Source: Flavobacteriales bacterium UBA5081 (GTDB lineage Bacteria > Bacteroidota > Bacteroidia > Flavobacteriales_E > Vicingaceae). Taken from it: DNA of 47,204 bases. The stretch covers positions 77,497 through 124,700 of the forward strand of contig DIAJ01000012.1 in NCBI GenBank assembly GCA_002415785.1, written 5' to 3'. The notes beneath the pieces are model-generated. The model was not told where the DNA came from, searched no databases, and saw only the letters and a program-made list of their open reading frames with translations. The position numbers and the translations under genes were made by a program. This document shows positions 1 to 9,440 of the stretch, piece by piece. Positions within the stretch are counted from its first letter, which is position 1, and each line of letters begins with the position of its first letter.

Positions 1-1
1 G

Positions 2-1069
2 GATATAAAAATTAATGGAAATATTAATAGTTTAGCTCATAGAGTTGCTGTAGGAAAAGACAGCACCAATATGTTAGTTAAAAACAAATTCGATGCTATT
101 GTAATAGCAGGACCTGACTCTACTTTTAGCGAAAAAGACAAATTTATCATCGACCAGTTTGCCATGTATGGCGGAAAAACAGTTTGGCTGATTGATCAAG
201 TTCAAGCCAGTATGGATAGCCTAAGAAAAGGAGGTTATACTATGGGATTGGCAAAATCACTAAACTTGGATGACTTGTTTTTTCAATATGGCGTTAGAAT
301 GAATTACGACTTAGTGCAAGACCTTCGAGCTGCACCAATTCCAGTTGTTACCGGGCAGTTTGGAAACCAAGCCAACTCCCAATTATTCCCATGGCTGTTC
401 TATCCATTAATGGTTTCTCAAAACAACCATCCTATTAATAAAAACATTGACGTTGTTCGTGCTCAATTTGCCAACAGCATCGACTTGGTAGGTAACAACT
501 CATTGAAGAAAACAGTTGTTCTTTCTACATCAGACAAAACAAAGCTGGTTAAAGCACCTACGCGAATTAGCTTGAATATGGTGAGTTTTAATCCACCTGA
601 AGAGCAGTTTACAAAGAAAAATGTGCCGATTGCGGTTTTAGTAGAAGGTGAGTTTACTTCCGTTTTCGACAATCGATTGCCTCCTAATATTACCAATGCC
701 GGAGAAATCAAATACAAAAACAAGAGTCCGGAGACTCAAATGTTGTTCATTTCCGATGCTGATTTGATTCGCAATCGTTATAACCCTCGAACAAACGAAT
801 ATTATGCATTAGGTTTTGATCAGTATACCAAACAACTTTATGGCAATAAAGACTTTTTTATTAATGCCATGCATTATTTATTAGACGATTCAGGCATCAT
901 TGTTTCGAACACAAAAAGCTTTAAAATTCGCTTACTAAACAGCGATTTAGTAGAACATAATCGTTTGTTGATTCAAATTTTAAATACAGCACTCCCGATT
1001 GCGCTAATCATTCTAATTGGCTTAATCTTACACTTTATTCGAAAGAAGAAATACACCCTAAAGAAATAA
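2..1069 (+). CDS. gldG: Gliding motility ABC transporter auxiliary protein GldG, 3' part
   Basis: This frame is already open at the window edge, so the gene is cut at its 5' end. About 355 codons remain of a protein that is usually near 560 residues. Family knowledge: GldG works with the ABC transporter parts GldA and GldF in flavobacterial gliding and resembles the extracytoplasmic region of ABC-2 type systems. Seen here: a globular region with AGPDSTFSEKDK and GGKTVWLIDQV, then a single C-terminal membrane helix (TALPIALIILIGLILHF) followed by a basic tail. A membrane protein gene starts 4 bases downstream, suggesting one operon with gldF expected upstream of the window. Recognition rests on family resemblance and on the link to dnaN. 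Confidence 0.88.
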   Translation, partial: DIKINGNINSLAHRVAVGKDSTNMLVKNKFDAIVIAGPDSTFSEKDKFIIDQFAMYGGKTVWLIDQVQASMDSLRKGGYTMGLAKSLNLDDLFFQYGVRMNYDLVQDLRAAPIPVVTGQFGNQANSQLFPWLFYPLMVSQNNHPINKNIDVVRAQFANSIDLVGNNSLKKTVVLSTSDKTKLVKAPTRISLNMVSFNPPEEQFTKKNVPIAVLVEGEFTSVFDNRLPPNITNAGEIKYKNKSPETQMLFISDADLIRNRYNPRTNEYYALGFDQYTKQLYGNKDFFINAMHYLLDDSGIIVSNTKSFKIRLLNSDLVEHNRLLIQILNTALPIALIILIGLILHFIRKKKYTLKK

Positions 1070-1073
1070 ACTT

Positions 1074-2111
1074 ATGAAAAACTTTATTGGATTAATTGTC
1101 GTTCTTGTTCTAGGTGGTATTGCATACTGGATGTACAGCAGCAAAGACAAGCCGGTAAATACAGAAGTTTACAAGGATTTTGCTATTGAGGACACAGCCA
1201 AAGTAGATAAGGTTTTTATTACACAAGCAAATGGTAAAAGCGTAACCATTAGCAGAAGAGGTTTTGATGAATGGATGATTGAAGGAGAGTTTCCGGCAAG
1301 AAAGGATGCTATCCAACTAATACTTAAAACCCTACACGACATAAGTATCCAAGCACCTGTATCAAAAGAAACCTTCGACTGGGTGGTGAAAAGCATTGCC
1401 GGTAATCACACTAAAGTGGAGTTTTATCTAGAAGGAAAAGATGAGCCGGAAAAAGTATGGTACATCGGTGAACCCACTGCTAGTAGAGTAGGTACATATA
1501 TGCTGTTAGAAAAAGACGGAAAGAAGTCAGCGAAGCCATTTATTACTCACTTACTAATGGAAAGAGGCTATTTAGGAACTCGCTTTTTTACCGACAAAAC
1601 CCTTTGGAAAGACCGCATTGTTATGCGATGCAACCCTCGAGAAATTAGAAGAATTGAAGTAAAGCACCAAAGCGACACATTAGGCGACTTTAGCATTGAG
1701 CAATACGAAAAAGACCGATTTAGATTAACCGATTTAAGCAATAACCAAAGTCAAGAACTAAATCCGGAGTTAGCAATCCCATACTTTAAGCTTTTTAGTG
1801 GTGTATACTATGAGTATGTTGATAAAAAAACTCCAAGTGAGCAATTAGACTCTATTTACTTGTCTCCTGAAAGACATAACATTAAACTAGAGTTAATGGA
1901 TGGAAAAACCATTGAAATGAGGGCTTATAATATGCCGGTAAGAGAAGGCGCTACATTAAATGGAAAATTACTCACACATCATCCTGAGCGCATGTATGTT
2001 TACAGCTCCTACTTAGGCGAGGAAGAGCATCCTATTGTGCAAAATTTAACTTTCGACCCTTTAGTTCCCGGTATTAAAGAATTTACGTCATTAACAACTG
2101 TTGAAAAGTAA
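1074..2111 (+). CDS. DUF4340-like membrane-anchored protein
   Basis: A 345-residue protein with an N-terminal membrane anchor (FIGLIVVLVLGGIAYWMY) and a long extracytoplasmic region. The layout of short beta-rich segments (VDKVFITQANGKSVTISR, then EKVWYIGEPT) fits the DUF4340 family, which commonly sits after gldG-type ABC transporter genes. The start lies 4 bases after the gldG stop, so the two are probably co-transcribed. No catalytic motif is visible. A role alongside the GldFG transporter is inferred from position only. Confidence 0.72.
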   Translation: MKNFIGLIVVLVLGGIAYWMYSSKDKPVNTEVYKDFAIEDTAKVDKVFITQANGKSVTISRRGFDEWMIEGEFPARKDAIQLILKTLHDISIQAPVSKETFDWVVKSIAGNHTKVEFYLEGKDEPEKVWYIGEPTASRVGTYMLLEKDGKKSAKPFITHLLMERGYLGTRFFTDKTLWKDRIVMRCNPREIRRIEVKHQSDTLGDFSIEQYEKDRFRLTDLSNNQSQELNPELAIPYFKLFSGVYYEYVDKKTPSEQLDSIYLSPERHNIKLELMDGKTIEMRAYNMPVREGATLNGKLLTHHPERMYVYSSYLGEEEHPIVQNLTFDPLVPGIKEFTSLTTVEK

Positions 2112-2119
2112 ATGATTTT

Positions 2120-2155
2120 TTGGCTTTATAAGCCAATTGAAATACCCTAAATTTG
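2120..2155 (+). promoter_or_regulatory. Hairpin and candidate TAnnTTTG promoter upstream of dnaN
   Basis: A perfect 7-bp stem (TTGGCTT / AAGCCAA, 3-base loop) lies at 2120-2136, just after the DUF4340 gene. It has no clear T-tract, so it is at best a weak terminator. A TAAATTTG match to the Bacteroidota -7 element follows at 2148-2155, about 30 bases before the dnaN ATG. A TTTG at 2119-2122 could be the -33 element, though the 25-base spacer is longer than usual. Confidence 0.5.
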
Positions 2156-2185
2156 TTTGCTATATCGTAATCAATATTCACGCAA

Positions 2186-3310
2186 ATGAGATTTATTGTA
2201 TCCAGTTCTTCATTATTGAAGCAATTACAAAATATTAGTGGGGTACTTAACACCAATAATTCACTTCCTATTCTCGATCATTTTCTTTTTGAGATTAGTG
2301 AAAATAAAATTTTGGTAACCGCATCCGACTTAGAAACAACAATCAGTACCTCAATTGAGGTAGAAGCAAAAGAAGAAGGAACTATTGCAATTCCCGCTCG
2401 TTTGCTTTTAGACACGCTAAAGTCGCTTCCGGATCAACCTTTGACTTTTACCATTGAAGAAGATGAAAATTTCGGCATCGAAATTAGCTCAGATTATGGT
2501 AAATATCGATTAAGCGGACAGTCGGGAGACGAGTTCCCAAAAACCCCTGAAGTGGAAGCTCCTTCTACGCTAGAGGTTCCCGGAGAACTATTATTCAATG
2601 CGATAGAGAAAACTATTTTTGCCAGCGGCAACGATGAGCTTCGCCCTGTAATGTCAGGAGTGTTTTTCCAACTAACCGATGAAGGCTTAATTTTTGTCGC
2701 TACCGATGCACATAAATTGGTAAAATACGAGCGCAGTGATGTTAGTGCAAAGAAGTCTGCAGACTTTATCATGCCTAAGAAGCCTTTGAACTTGTTGAAA
2801 AACATTTTGAGCTCAATGGATGATCAAGTGAATATTGAATACAACGACACCAATGCAGCTTTTAAATTTGATAACATCAGCTTAGTTTGTCGATTAATCG
2901 ACGGAAAATACCCTAATTACGAAGCCGTAATTCCAAAGGAAAACCCAAATGTATTGTCGATTTCAAGAACAGCACTTTTGGGCTCGATAAAAAGGGTGAG
3001 TATTTTCTCCAGCAAGACAACGCATCAAGTTCGCTTAAAAATGAGCGGCAGTGAATTGCAAATTTCTGCTGAAGATGCTGATTTTAACAATGAAGCTAAC
3101 GAAAGATTAACCTGTCAATACGAAGGTGAAGATATGTCGATTGGTTTTAACTCACGGTTCTTAATTGAGATGTTGAGTAACCTCGATACCGAAGAAGTAA
3201 ACATTGCCATGTCTGCGCCTAATCGTGCAGGAATTTTAACTCCGGCAACAGGAAATGACGAAAATGAGAAAGTACTTATGCTCGTTATGCCGGTGATGTT
3301 AAACAACTAA
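2186..3310 (+). CDS. dnaN: DNA polymerase III subunit beta (sliding clamp)
   Basis: A 374-residue protein matching the beta clamp along its length. The clamp is a ring-shaped dimer that holds the replicative polymerase on DNA. Visible signatures include the start MRFIVSSSSLLKQLQ, FLFEISENKILVTASDLE in domain 1, the domain-2 stretch RPVMSGVFFQL followed by FVATDAHKLV, and the C-terminal LMLVMPVML, close to the usual carboxy end. Length and ATG start fit the family. The gene has its own candidate promoter and ends at a strong hairpin terminator. Being next to gldG is a known arrangement in flavobacteria. Confidence 0.97.
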   Translation: MRFIVSSSSLLKQLQNISGVLNTNNSLPILDHFLFEISENKILVTASDLETTISTSIEVEAKEEGTIAIPARLLLDTLKSLPDQPLTFTIEEDENFGIEISSDYGKYRLSGQSGDEFPKTPEVEAPSTLEVPGELLFNAIEKTIFASGNDELRPVMSGVFFQLTDEGLIFVATDAHKLVKYERSDVSAKKSADFIMPKKPLNLLKNILSSMDDQVNIEYNDTNAAFKFDNISLVCRLIDGKYPNYEAVIPKENPNVLSISRTALLGSIKRVSIFSSKTTHQVRLKMSGSELQISAEDADFNNEANERLTCQYEGEDMSIGFNSRFLIEMLSNLDTEEVNIAMSAPNRAGILTPATGNDENEKVLMLVMPVMLNN

Positions 3311-3333
3311 TCTGAAAAAATAAATTATATTTG

Positions 3334-3369
3334 AAAACACCTTCTGACTTGCTTAGAAGGTGTTTTTTA
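3334..3369 (+). terminator. Rho-independent terminator after dnaN
   Basis: A perfect 12-bp stem, AAAACACCTTCT at 3334-3345 and AGAAGGTGTTTT at 3355-3366, with a 9-base loop and a T-rich 3' side. It begins 23 bases after the dnaN stop. It also argues against a TTG start for the next gene at 3331, because that start would place the stem inside the coding region. Confidence 0.85.
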
Positions 3370-3378
3370 TTGAAACCT

Positions 3379-4329
3379 ATGAACACTCAAGAAGCGGAAT
3401 TACTAGAACAACTTTGCTCCATTCATGCTCCATCAGGTAGCGAGTTGGCACTGAAAAACTTTTTAAAAGAATACATCCAAGCACATCAATCGCAATGGAA
3501 AGTACAACCATCTATTATTGATGGTGAAGATTTTCAAGATTGCATGATTTTAATTTTCGGCAAACCCAAAACAGCCATTTTTGCTCACATGGACAGTGTA
3601 GGTTACTCTGTTGCTTATGATAACAAACTCATCAAAATTGGCGGTCCTAAGGCTCAAGAAGGAAGTCTTTTAGTCGGACAAGATAGCCAAGGAAAGATTG
3701 AAGGGAAACTTCACTACAAAATAGAAGACGAAACCGAAGATGAAAAAGTCATTGATACTGTCTTGGACTTTGAGCGAAACGTAGATCGTGGCACAACACT
3801 CACCTATAAGCCACAATTTATACTTTCAGAAAACTACATTCAATCGAATTATTTAGACGATCGTTTAGGGATTTGGAGTGCCTTAAAAGTAGCAGAGACA
3901 CTAGAAAATGGAGCAATTGTTTTTTCGGCTTGGGAAGAAGTTGGCGGAGGCAGTGTAGGTTATTTAGCAAAATATCTTTACGAAAAGCACCAAGTTCGAC
4001 AAGCTTTAATTTCTGATATCACATGGGTAACAGATGGCGTTAAACATGGTGAAGGTGTGGCCATTTCAATGCGAGATTCCGGAATTCCGCGAAGAGCATA
4101 TATTGATAAAATCATTGAATTAGCTAAAAAAGCAGATGTTAAATTTCAGCTTGAAGTTGAAAGCGCCGGAGGAAGTGATGGAAATGCACTCCAAAACTCG
4201 CCATACCCCTTTGATTGGTGTTTTATTGGTGCTCCGGAGGACAATGTGCACATGCCCAACGAAAAGGTTCATTTAAGTGATATTGAGAACATGCATAAAC
4301 TATACAGCTATTTAATGTGTCATTTATAA
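3379..4329 (+). CDS. M42 family metallopeptidase (glutamyl aminopeptidase / endoglucanase M type)
   Basis: M42 peptidases are cytosolic di-metal aminopeptidases that form large tetrahedral assemblies. The metal and catalytic motifs are visible in order: AHMDS (His ligand, near residue 70), YLDDRLGIW (bridging Asp), SAWEEVGGG (catalytic and metal Glu), SDITWVTDG, and the late NVHMPNEKVHL (His ligand). I chose the ATG at 3379 because the frame opens at a TTG at 3331 inside the dnaN terminator, and MNTQEAELLEQLCSIHAPSG looks like a normal family N-terminus. The resulting 316 residues are slightly short for the family. Substrate cannot be told from sequence. Confidence 0.85.
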   Translation: MNTQEAELLEQLCSIHAPSGSELALKNFLKEYIQAHQSQWKVQPSIIDGEDFQDCMILIFGKPKTAIFAHMDSVGYSVAYDNKLIKIGGPKAQEGSLLVGQDSQGKIEGKLHYKIEDETEDEKVIDTVLDFERNVDRGTTLTYKPQFILSENYIQSNYLDDRLGIWSALKVAETLENGAIVFSAWEEVGGGSVGYLAKYLYEKHQVRQALISDITWVTDGVKHGEGVAISMRDSGIPRRAYIDKIIELAKKADVKFQLEVESAGGSDGNALQNSPYPFDWCFIGAPEDNVHMPNEKVHLSDIENMHKLYSYLMCHL

Positions 4330-4330
4330 T

Positions 4331-4888
4331 GTGAATTCAAAGAATGAAATACAGCAGAACTCCCCGTCTAGCAGAAAGCTAGAAAGCATTAAGCGGGACA
4401 ATATGGGCAACTTTACCGTGCTCATGGTTTTTTTGTATTTTATTTCACTGTTTGTCAGCCTTCAGTTTTTTCAAATCATTGATCTAGGTCTATATGAATT
4501 TTTTCGTCTAAATCTGCTGTTTATTGGAATATCATTTTTAATTCCAATTTATTTGTATCGCAAGAAACTCAGCATAAGCTTTTATGAATACACATTAATC
4601 AATATTTTATCCATTGGTCCATTTTTGTGTACACTTTGCTTAATTTTTAATTTCATTTTCAGCGGTAACAGTTATGTTGAAAACTATACTATAGTAGAAA
4701 AAAAAAGAGAAGGAAGCAATGTAGTTTTAACACTAGAAGGTAATCATTACTCCGACAAGGAGTACTTGCGAACAATATCTGATTTTGAAAGCGCCGGCTC
4801 AATTGGCGGTGCAAAACAATTACACATTCAATTTTCAGATGGCTTATTTGGGATTAGAATAATTGAGGAAAAGCGGTTAAACAATTAG
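4331..4888 (+). CDS. Small multi-pass membrane protein of unknown function
   Basis: An unrecognised 185-residue protein. It has a hydrophilic N-terminus, about three membrane helices between residues 28 and 117 (VLMVFLYFISLFVSLQF, LLFIGISFLIPIYLY, LINILSIGPFLCTLCLIF) and a soluble tail of about 65 residues. The GTG start lies 1 base after the peptidase stop, which suggests translational coupling; an ATG at residue 25 (4403) is an alternative. Its last 12 bases overlap the end of the convergent recX gene. No function is assigned. Confidence 0.6.
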   Translation: MNSKNEIQQNSPSSRKLESIKRDNMGNFTVLMVFLYFISLFVSLQFFQIIDLGLYEFFRLNLLFIGISFLIPIYLYRKKLSISFYEYTLINILSIGPFLCTLCLIFNFIFSGNSYVENYTIVEKKREGSNVVLTLEGNHYSDKEYLRTISDFESAGSIGGAKQLHIQFSDGLFGIRIIEEKRLNN

Positions 4889-5353
4889 CCCCTCTTCTTC
4901 AAAAACCCTTTTTAATTGGTCATACTCATAACCTCTACTTAAAAAATAGCGATATTCTTTAGCAAGCTCTTCGGGATACAATTTCCCATTTAATCCGCGC
5001 TTTTTAATCAAATACTTAATGTTTTCCTTAAAAGTATCTTCACTTACTTTGCTCAAATACTCTTGTACTAAATTTTCTGCAATACCTTTTGACTTCAATC
5101 CTTCGCGAATTTTATATTTGCCCCATCGTTTAATTTCAAGCTTACCTCGAACATAAGACGCAGTAAACCTATGTTCGTTCAAAAACTTTTCGTCTTCTAA
5201 ATGCTCAATTAGTTTTTCAATTTCAATTTTATTCGCGCCTAAGGTATATGCCTTTCTTCTCACTTCTAATTTGCTGCGGTCTTGGTAACTGCAATACTTC
5301 ATCAGCTTGCTTAAAACTTCCTGAAAAGAATATTGTTTATTCCTTGAATACAT
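4877..5353 (-). CDS. recX: Regulatory protein RecX
   Basis: RecX binds the RecA filament and limits its activity. The 158-residue protein has the three-helix repeat layout of the family: RRKAYTLGANKIEIEKLIEHL, then the characteristic DEKFLNEHRFTASYVRGK with RWGKYKIREGLKSKGI, and a third repeat ending YRYFLSRGYEYDQL. The frame stays open upstream to 5488, but I start at the ATG at 5353 because the longer form would run through the start of the divergent MFS gene and its extra residues do not look like RecX. recA is not in the window. Confidence 0.88.
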   Translation of the reverse strand: MYSRNKQYSFQEVLSKLMKYCSYQDRSKLEVRRKAYTLGANKIEIEKLIEHLEDEKFLNEHRFTASYVRGKLEIKRWGKYKIREGLKSKGIAENLVQEYLSKVSEDTFKENIKYLIKKRGLNGKLYPEELAKEYRYFLSRGYEYDQLKRVFEEEGLIV

Positions 5354-5427
5354 CGAAAAGTTGGGTGTTATTTTGCAAAAAATTATCAGCAAAAAATATT
5401 TCACGAAAATAAGCGGCAGATTCCAAA

Positions 5428-6681
5428 TTGAAGAACAAAAAAGCACTTTATTTATTGTTAAGCGCCAATGCCATTTCCCATTTTGCACAAGGAATTAGTA
5501 TGTTGGCAATTCCTTGGTACTTTGCCAAGCATTTAAATGCGGCCTCAACTTTTTCAATCATCTATTCTCTAGCCACCTTTGCTACGCTTTTTTGGGGGCT
5601 TTATGCAGGAACATTAATCGACCGCTTTCCGCGAAAAAACATCTTTTTAGGCATTTGTTTATTGAGTGCAGTAGTGCTGCTTTCCGTTGCAGCTAGTGGT
5701 TTCTATCTTGGAGAAACACCCATGTATGCGGTAGCTTTCGTTTTTTGTTTCACATTACTGAATTACAACATCCACTACCCTACACTTTACGCATTCGGTC
5801 AAGAAATTACCGAAAAGCACAATTACAGTAAAACCAACTCTCTATTAGAGGTAATGGGACAATCTACCAATGTGTTGTCGGGTGCTATGGCAGTAGTATT
5901 AATCGAAGGCGTTGACAATAATCTTTTCGGTATTCCAATGCAATTTAATGCATGGTCAATCCACGAGATATTCCTGCTTGACGGCAGTACATACATTTTA
6001 GCCATGATTTTGATTTACTACATCAAATATACACCAACGGTTAAAAACACAATTTCTAAGGAACCTATTCTTGTGCGTCTAAAAGAGGGCTTTCGCTACC
6101 TAAAGGAAAATCCATTGCTTTTCCATTTTGGCAATGCATCTTATACAGTTTTTATTTTTGTGTTGATTTCTACTCATCTTCTTTGGCCAAGCTATATTAG
6201 TCAGCACTTACAAGCAGAAGGAGACATTTATGCAACTACAAAAGTGCACTATGCCTTAGGAGCACTATTTGCGGGCTTTTTTATCAACAAACTATTTAAA
6301 AACAAAAGCACAGTCTACTCTATTTTAGTTTTAATGGTTATCGCTTTAATCGGTTTCACTGTTTTAGCGAGCACTAAAAATGCCTATTTACTTTTTGTGT
6401 TTGCTTTAGGTTTAGGAATTGCCAATGCCGGCATTCGTATCCAACGAATCACTTATTTGTTTAACCACATTCCTAACAACATTATAGGTAGAACTAACAG
6501 TGTTTTTCAAAGCATCAACATTTTTCTGAGAGCTGTCTTTTTGGGCGTTTTTTCCTTTCCATTTTTTAGTAAGGGCTCTAATATCATCTGGGCATTTGTG
6601 ATTGCAGCAGTTGCTGTTTTTATCTCCCTTTTCCCATTGATTTCAAATTACAAAAAGTTAAGAGAATTGAAGACGAATTAG
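5428..6681 (+). CDS. MFS transporter (EntS/MFS_3-like exporter)
   Basis: A 417-residue protein with about 12 hydrophobic helices and the MFS loop 2-3 motif in LYAGTLIDRFPRKN. It fits the MFS_3 group of exporters related to the enterobactin exporter EntS, but the substrate cannot be inferred. A TTG start is chosen because MKNKKALYLLLSANAIS immediately precedes the first helix, as expected, and no ATG lies closer. It is divergent from recX with 74 bases between them. A 98-base gap follows before the next gene. Confidence 0.82.
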   Translation: MKNKKALYLLLSANAISHFAQGISMLAIPWYFAKHLNAASTFSIIYSLATFATLFWGLYAGTLIDRFPRKNIFLGICLLSAVVLLSVAASGFYLGETPMYAVAFVFCFTLLNYNIHYPTLYAFGQEITEKHNYSKTNSLLEVMGQSTNVLSGAMAVVLIEGVDNNLFGIPMQFNAWSIHEIFLLDGSTYILAMILIYYIKYTPTVKNTISKEPILVRLKEGFRYLKENPLLFHFGNASYTVFIFVLISTHLLWPSYISQHLQAEGDIYATTKVHYALGALFAGFFINKLFKNKSTVYSILVLMVIALIGFTVLASTKNAYLLFVFALGLGIANAGIRIQRITYLFNHIPNNIIGRTNSVFQSINIFLRAVFLGVFSFPFFSKGSNIIWAFVIAAVAVFISLFPLISNYKKLRELKTN

Positions 6682-6779
6682 AACCCCACAACTGTAATCA
6701 GTTTAAAAAAAGTGGTTTACAATATTTATTTTGTATATTAGCAATCTATTATATCAAATTACTAACTAAAGATACAACT

Positions 6780-7661
6780 ATGTATAGATATCTATTCACT
6801 TTATTTGTAACACTTAGTTTGTCGTTTATTATTTCAGGACAAACAAATACCTACTACTCCTTTCCAGACAGCAATGCTGTATGGAACTTCCACTATCAAA
6901 TGCATTGTATGCAAAATGGAACTGCAGATGAACAATACTCAATTACAATTTCAGGAGATACATTAATTAATAATCAGCAATACAAAAAGCTAACAACTCC
7001 TTTTAATAACAATAATTCAAGTGGGACATGCGGTGGCAAACCAATAGGGTATAAAGGAGCTATTCGTCACGACTCAGTTAACAAAAAAGTATATTTTATA
7101 CCCCCATCGGATAGTGCGGAGCACATACTCTATGATTTTACATTAACTGTTGGTGATACGCTCAGAGGTTTTTTAGCTGATTTTGATCCGGTTGTACAAA
7201 AAATTGATTCCGTTCAAGTAGGTAATAGCTACCGCAAAAGATGGGTTATAGACAGTAGTTGTTATTTCATCAACATTATAGAAGGCATAGGTTCTACCTA
7301 TGGGCTAATTGAGCTTATTCCTCCATGTATTACTGATCTCGCTGACTATAGCTTGTTGTGCTTTCAACATAACCAAGACACCTTTAACAATTCAAATTGC
7401 CAATTAATTACTACCATTAGGGAAGAAAAATTATCTCAAGAAAAATTTAAAATTTATCCCAACCCTAGTTCTGGCAGCATTCAATTTGAATCCTTCATAC
7501 AATTGCAAAGCGTAGAAGTCTATAACATACAAGGTCAAATGTTAAAGTCATTTAGCCCTCAAGATCGCAGTTGGCAATTACCTAAAGAAAAAGGTCTGTA
7601 TTTAATTCGATTGCAAAATAAAGACGGTGATGTTTACACTGAAAAAGTTATTAGGAAATAA
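6780..7661 (+). CDS. Secreted protein with T9SS type A sorting domain
   Basis: A 293-residue protein with an N-terminal signal peptide (LFTLFVTLSLSFIISGQ) and a C-terminal domain from about residue 220 that begins with the hallmark IYPNPSSGSIQFE. It ends with GLYLIRLQNKDGD and a basic VIRK tail, the pattern of type A T9SS sorting domains. The middle has Cys residues and paired aromatics but no recognised enzyme motif. It is predicted to be exported through the Sec pathway, then T9SS, and left on the surface or released. Function unknown. Confidence 0.83.
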   Translation: MYRYLFTLFVTLSLSFIISGQTNTYYSFPDSNAVWNFHYQMHCMQNGTADEQYSITISGDTLINNQQYKKLTTPFNNNNSSGTCGGKPIGYKGAIRHDSVNKKVYFIPPSDSAEHILYDFTLTVGDTLRGFLADFDPVVQKIDSVQVGNSYRKRWVIDSSCYFINIIEGIGSTYGLIELIPPCITDLADYSLLCFQHNQDTFNNSNCQLITTIREEKLSQEKFKIYPNPSSGSIQFESFIQLQSVEVYNIQGQMLKSFSPQDRSWQLPKEKGLYLIRLQNKDGDVYTEKVIRK

Positions 7662-7708
7662 AATCTAGCTAATTGATTCTACAATACCTTCGTAGAAGTA
7701 TAAACTCA

Positions 7709-7726
7709 ATCACGCTTCAGCGTGAT
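7709..7726. terminator. Palindromic hairpin between convergent genes
   Basis: ATCACGCT-TC-AGCGTGAT forms an 8-bp stem. It is flanked by AAAC on the left and GTTT on the right, which could extend the stem past a small internal loop. It lies between two convergent genes, so it could stop transcription from both sides. There is no long T-tract. It may instead be a copy of a dispersed repeat, which only the full genome would show. Confidence 0.5.
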
Positions 7727-7754
7727 CGGTTTCCAATTTCACATTTCAGCTTTC

Positions 7755-9308
7755 CTATTTTAAATTAATCTCTTCTCCCTGCGCATCAAAAAAACGATAC
7801 TCCAAAAATTGATATGCATCAGAAGGTCGAATGTTTACCCACTTTTTGTACTTGATGAACCATTTTCTTTGAATAGAGTAAAAGCCTTTAGTAAGGTACG
7901 CTTCTATGAATGGATGAGTAACCAAACTCACTTTCTTCTGATTCTGCTGCTGCAAAATATAACGCAAATTATTCTGAATCTCGTCGATTAGCAGAACGGT
8001 TGCTTGAGTTTCTCCCGTTCCATTGCAGCATGGACATTTCTCAGAAGTTTTAATATCCATTTCAGGACGCACACGCTGGCGAGTAATTTGAATTAAACCA
8101 AATTTTGATGGAGGTAGAATTGTGTGTTTAGCTCGATCTTCTCGCATAAACTCCTTCATCTTTTCATAGAGCTGCTCTCTATTAGAGGCTTCTCTCATGT
8201 CGATGAAATCAATTACAATAATCCCTCCCATATCGCGTAAACGCAACTGGCGAGCAATCTCTTCTGCAGACTCTAAGTTAACCTCCATGGCATTCTGCTC
8301 CTGATCGTCTTTTGAGCGACTTCGCTGACCACTGTTAACATCAATAACGTGCATAGCTTCCGTATGCTCAATAACTAAATAAGCACCGGATTTCATAGTT
8401 ACATTTTTACCAAAAAGTGATTTAATTTGTTTTTCTATTCCAAAATATTCGAAAATTGGAATTTTACGTCTATAGCCTTTTACCATTTTCTCCTTTCCTG
8501 GAGCAATGCTTTGAACGTAAGTAACCAACTCTTTTTTGGTATCAGAATCATCAACGTAAATCTTATTAAAGTCTTTATTTAAAAGATCACGAAGCATGGC
8601 AGAACTTCTGCTAATTTCTCCTAAAACTCTGTGTGGAGGTTTTGCTTTTTGTAATTGTTTAAAACAATTTTCCCACTTCTCCATCAAATCGCTTAAATCG
8701 GAGTGTAAATCAGCTACTTTTTTATTTTCAGCAACTGTTCTTACAATAACTCCAAAGCCCTCAGGACGAATACTTCGAATCAAGCGCTTTAAGCGTTCTT
8801 TTTCATCGTAATTTCTGATTTTTTGAGACACAGAAATCCTGTCGGAAAACGGTACTAAAACCATGTATCTTCCGGCAATGGAAATTTCACTGCTCAATCG
8901 TGGACCTTTTGTGGAAATAGGTTCTTTCGCTATTTGAACTAAAGCATATTGATTGGACTGAAGCTGATCGGCGATTTTTCCACCTTTATCAATTTCTTCC
9001 TCAAACTTAAAATTCTTTAAGCTAGCTGTTCGTTGCTTTTTACTAATTACTCCTTGGACGTACTTATTCAAGGATGCGAAATTTGGCCCCAAGTCCAAAT
9101 AATGTAAAAAAGCATCTTTACTATATCCAACATCCACAAAAGCGGCGTTTAAGCCGGGCATGACTTTCTTTATTCGAGCCAGATAAATATCTCCAACAGA
9201 GTAATTATTATTACTCTTTTCCTTGTGTAGCTCAATCAATCTTTTGTCTTCAAGAAGCGCTATGACATCTTCAGACGATCGTGAGCTAATTACTAAATCA
9301 ACACTCAT
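7755..9308 (-). CDS. rng: Ribonuclease G (RNase E/G family)
   Basis: An endoribonuclease for rRNA maturation and mRNA decay. The 517-residue protein shows an S1 RNA-binding region near residues 38-110 (GDIYLARIKKVMPGLNAAFV, then DVGYSKDAFLHYLDL). Further on are the catalytic-domain Asp motifs DVNSG and IVIDFIDM and the zinc-link CPCCNGTG near residue 410, followed by the small C-terminal domain. It has no long unstructured scaffold tail, which fits RNase G rather than RNase E. It is the last gene of the HU-TPR-mini-protein-rng run on this strand. Confidence 0.93.
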   Translation of the reverse strand: MSVDLVISSRSSEDVIALLEDKRLIELHKEKSNNNYSVGDIYLARIKKVMPGLNAAFVDVGYSKDAFLHYLDLGPNFASLNKYVQGVISKKQRTASLKNFKFEEEIDKGGKIADQLQSNQYALVQIAKEPISTKGPRLSSEISIAGRYMVLVPFSDRISVSQKIRNYDEKERLKRLIRSIRPEGFGVIVRTVAENKKVADLHSDLSDLMEKWENCFKQLQKAKPPHRVLGEISRSSAMLRDLLNKDFNKIYVDDSDTKKELVTYVQSIAPGKEKMVKGYRRKIPIFEYFGIEKQIKSLFGKNVTMKSGAYLVIEHTEAMHVIDVNSGQRSRSKDDQEQNAMEVNLESAEEIARQLRLRDMGGIIVIDFIDMREASNREQLYEKMKEFMREDRAKHTILPPSKFGLIQITRQRVRPEMDIKTSEKCPCCNGTGETQATVLLIDEIQNNLRYILQQQNQKKVSLVTHPFIEAYLTKGFYSIQRKWFIKYKKWVNIRPSDAYQFLEYRFFDAQGEEINLK

Positions 9309-9440
9309 TATCCTGTACTTTTATGCTCAGAAGAGCAAAAAAAGTTATGCAAACACAAGAATCCCAAAACATAAAAATGCAGGGACTCTTGAAATGAAAA
9401 AGTTATGAGAAATGGTATGCTCTCAATTTAAAAAGCAAGC

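Noticed and set aside
5354..5488. A longer RecX reading frame beginning at 5488
   Set aside because: The extra 45 residues do not resemble RecX and would overlap the start of the divergent MFS gene; the ATG at 5353 gives a normal RecX.
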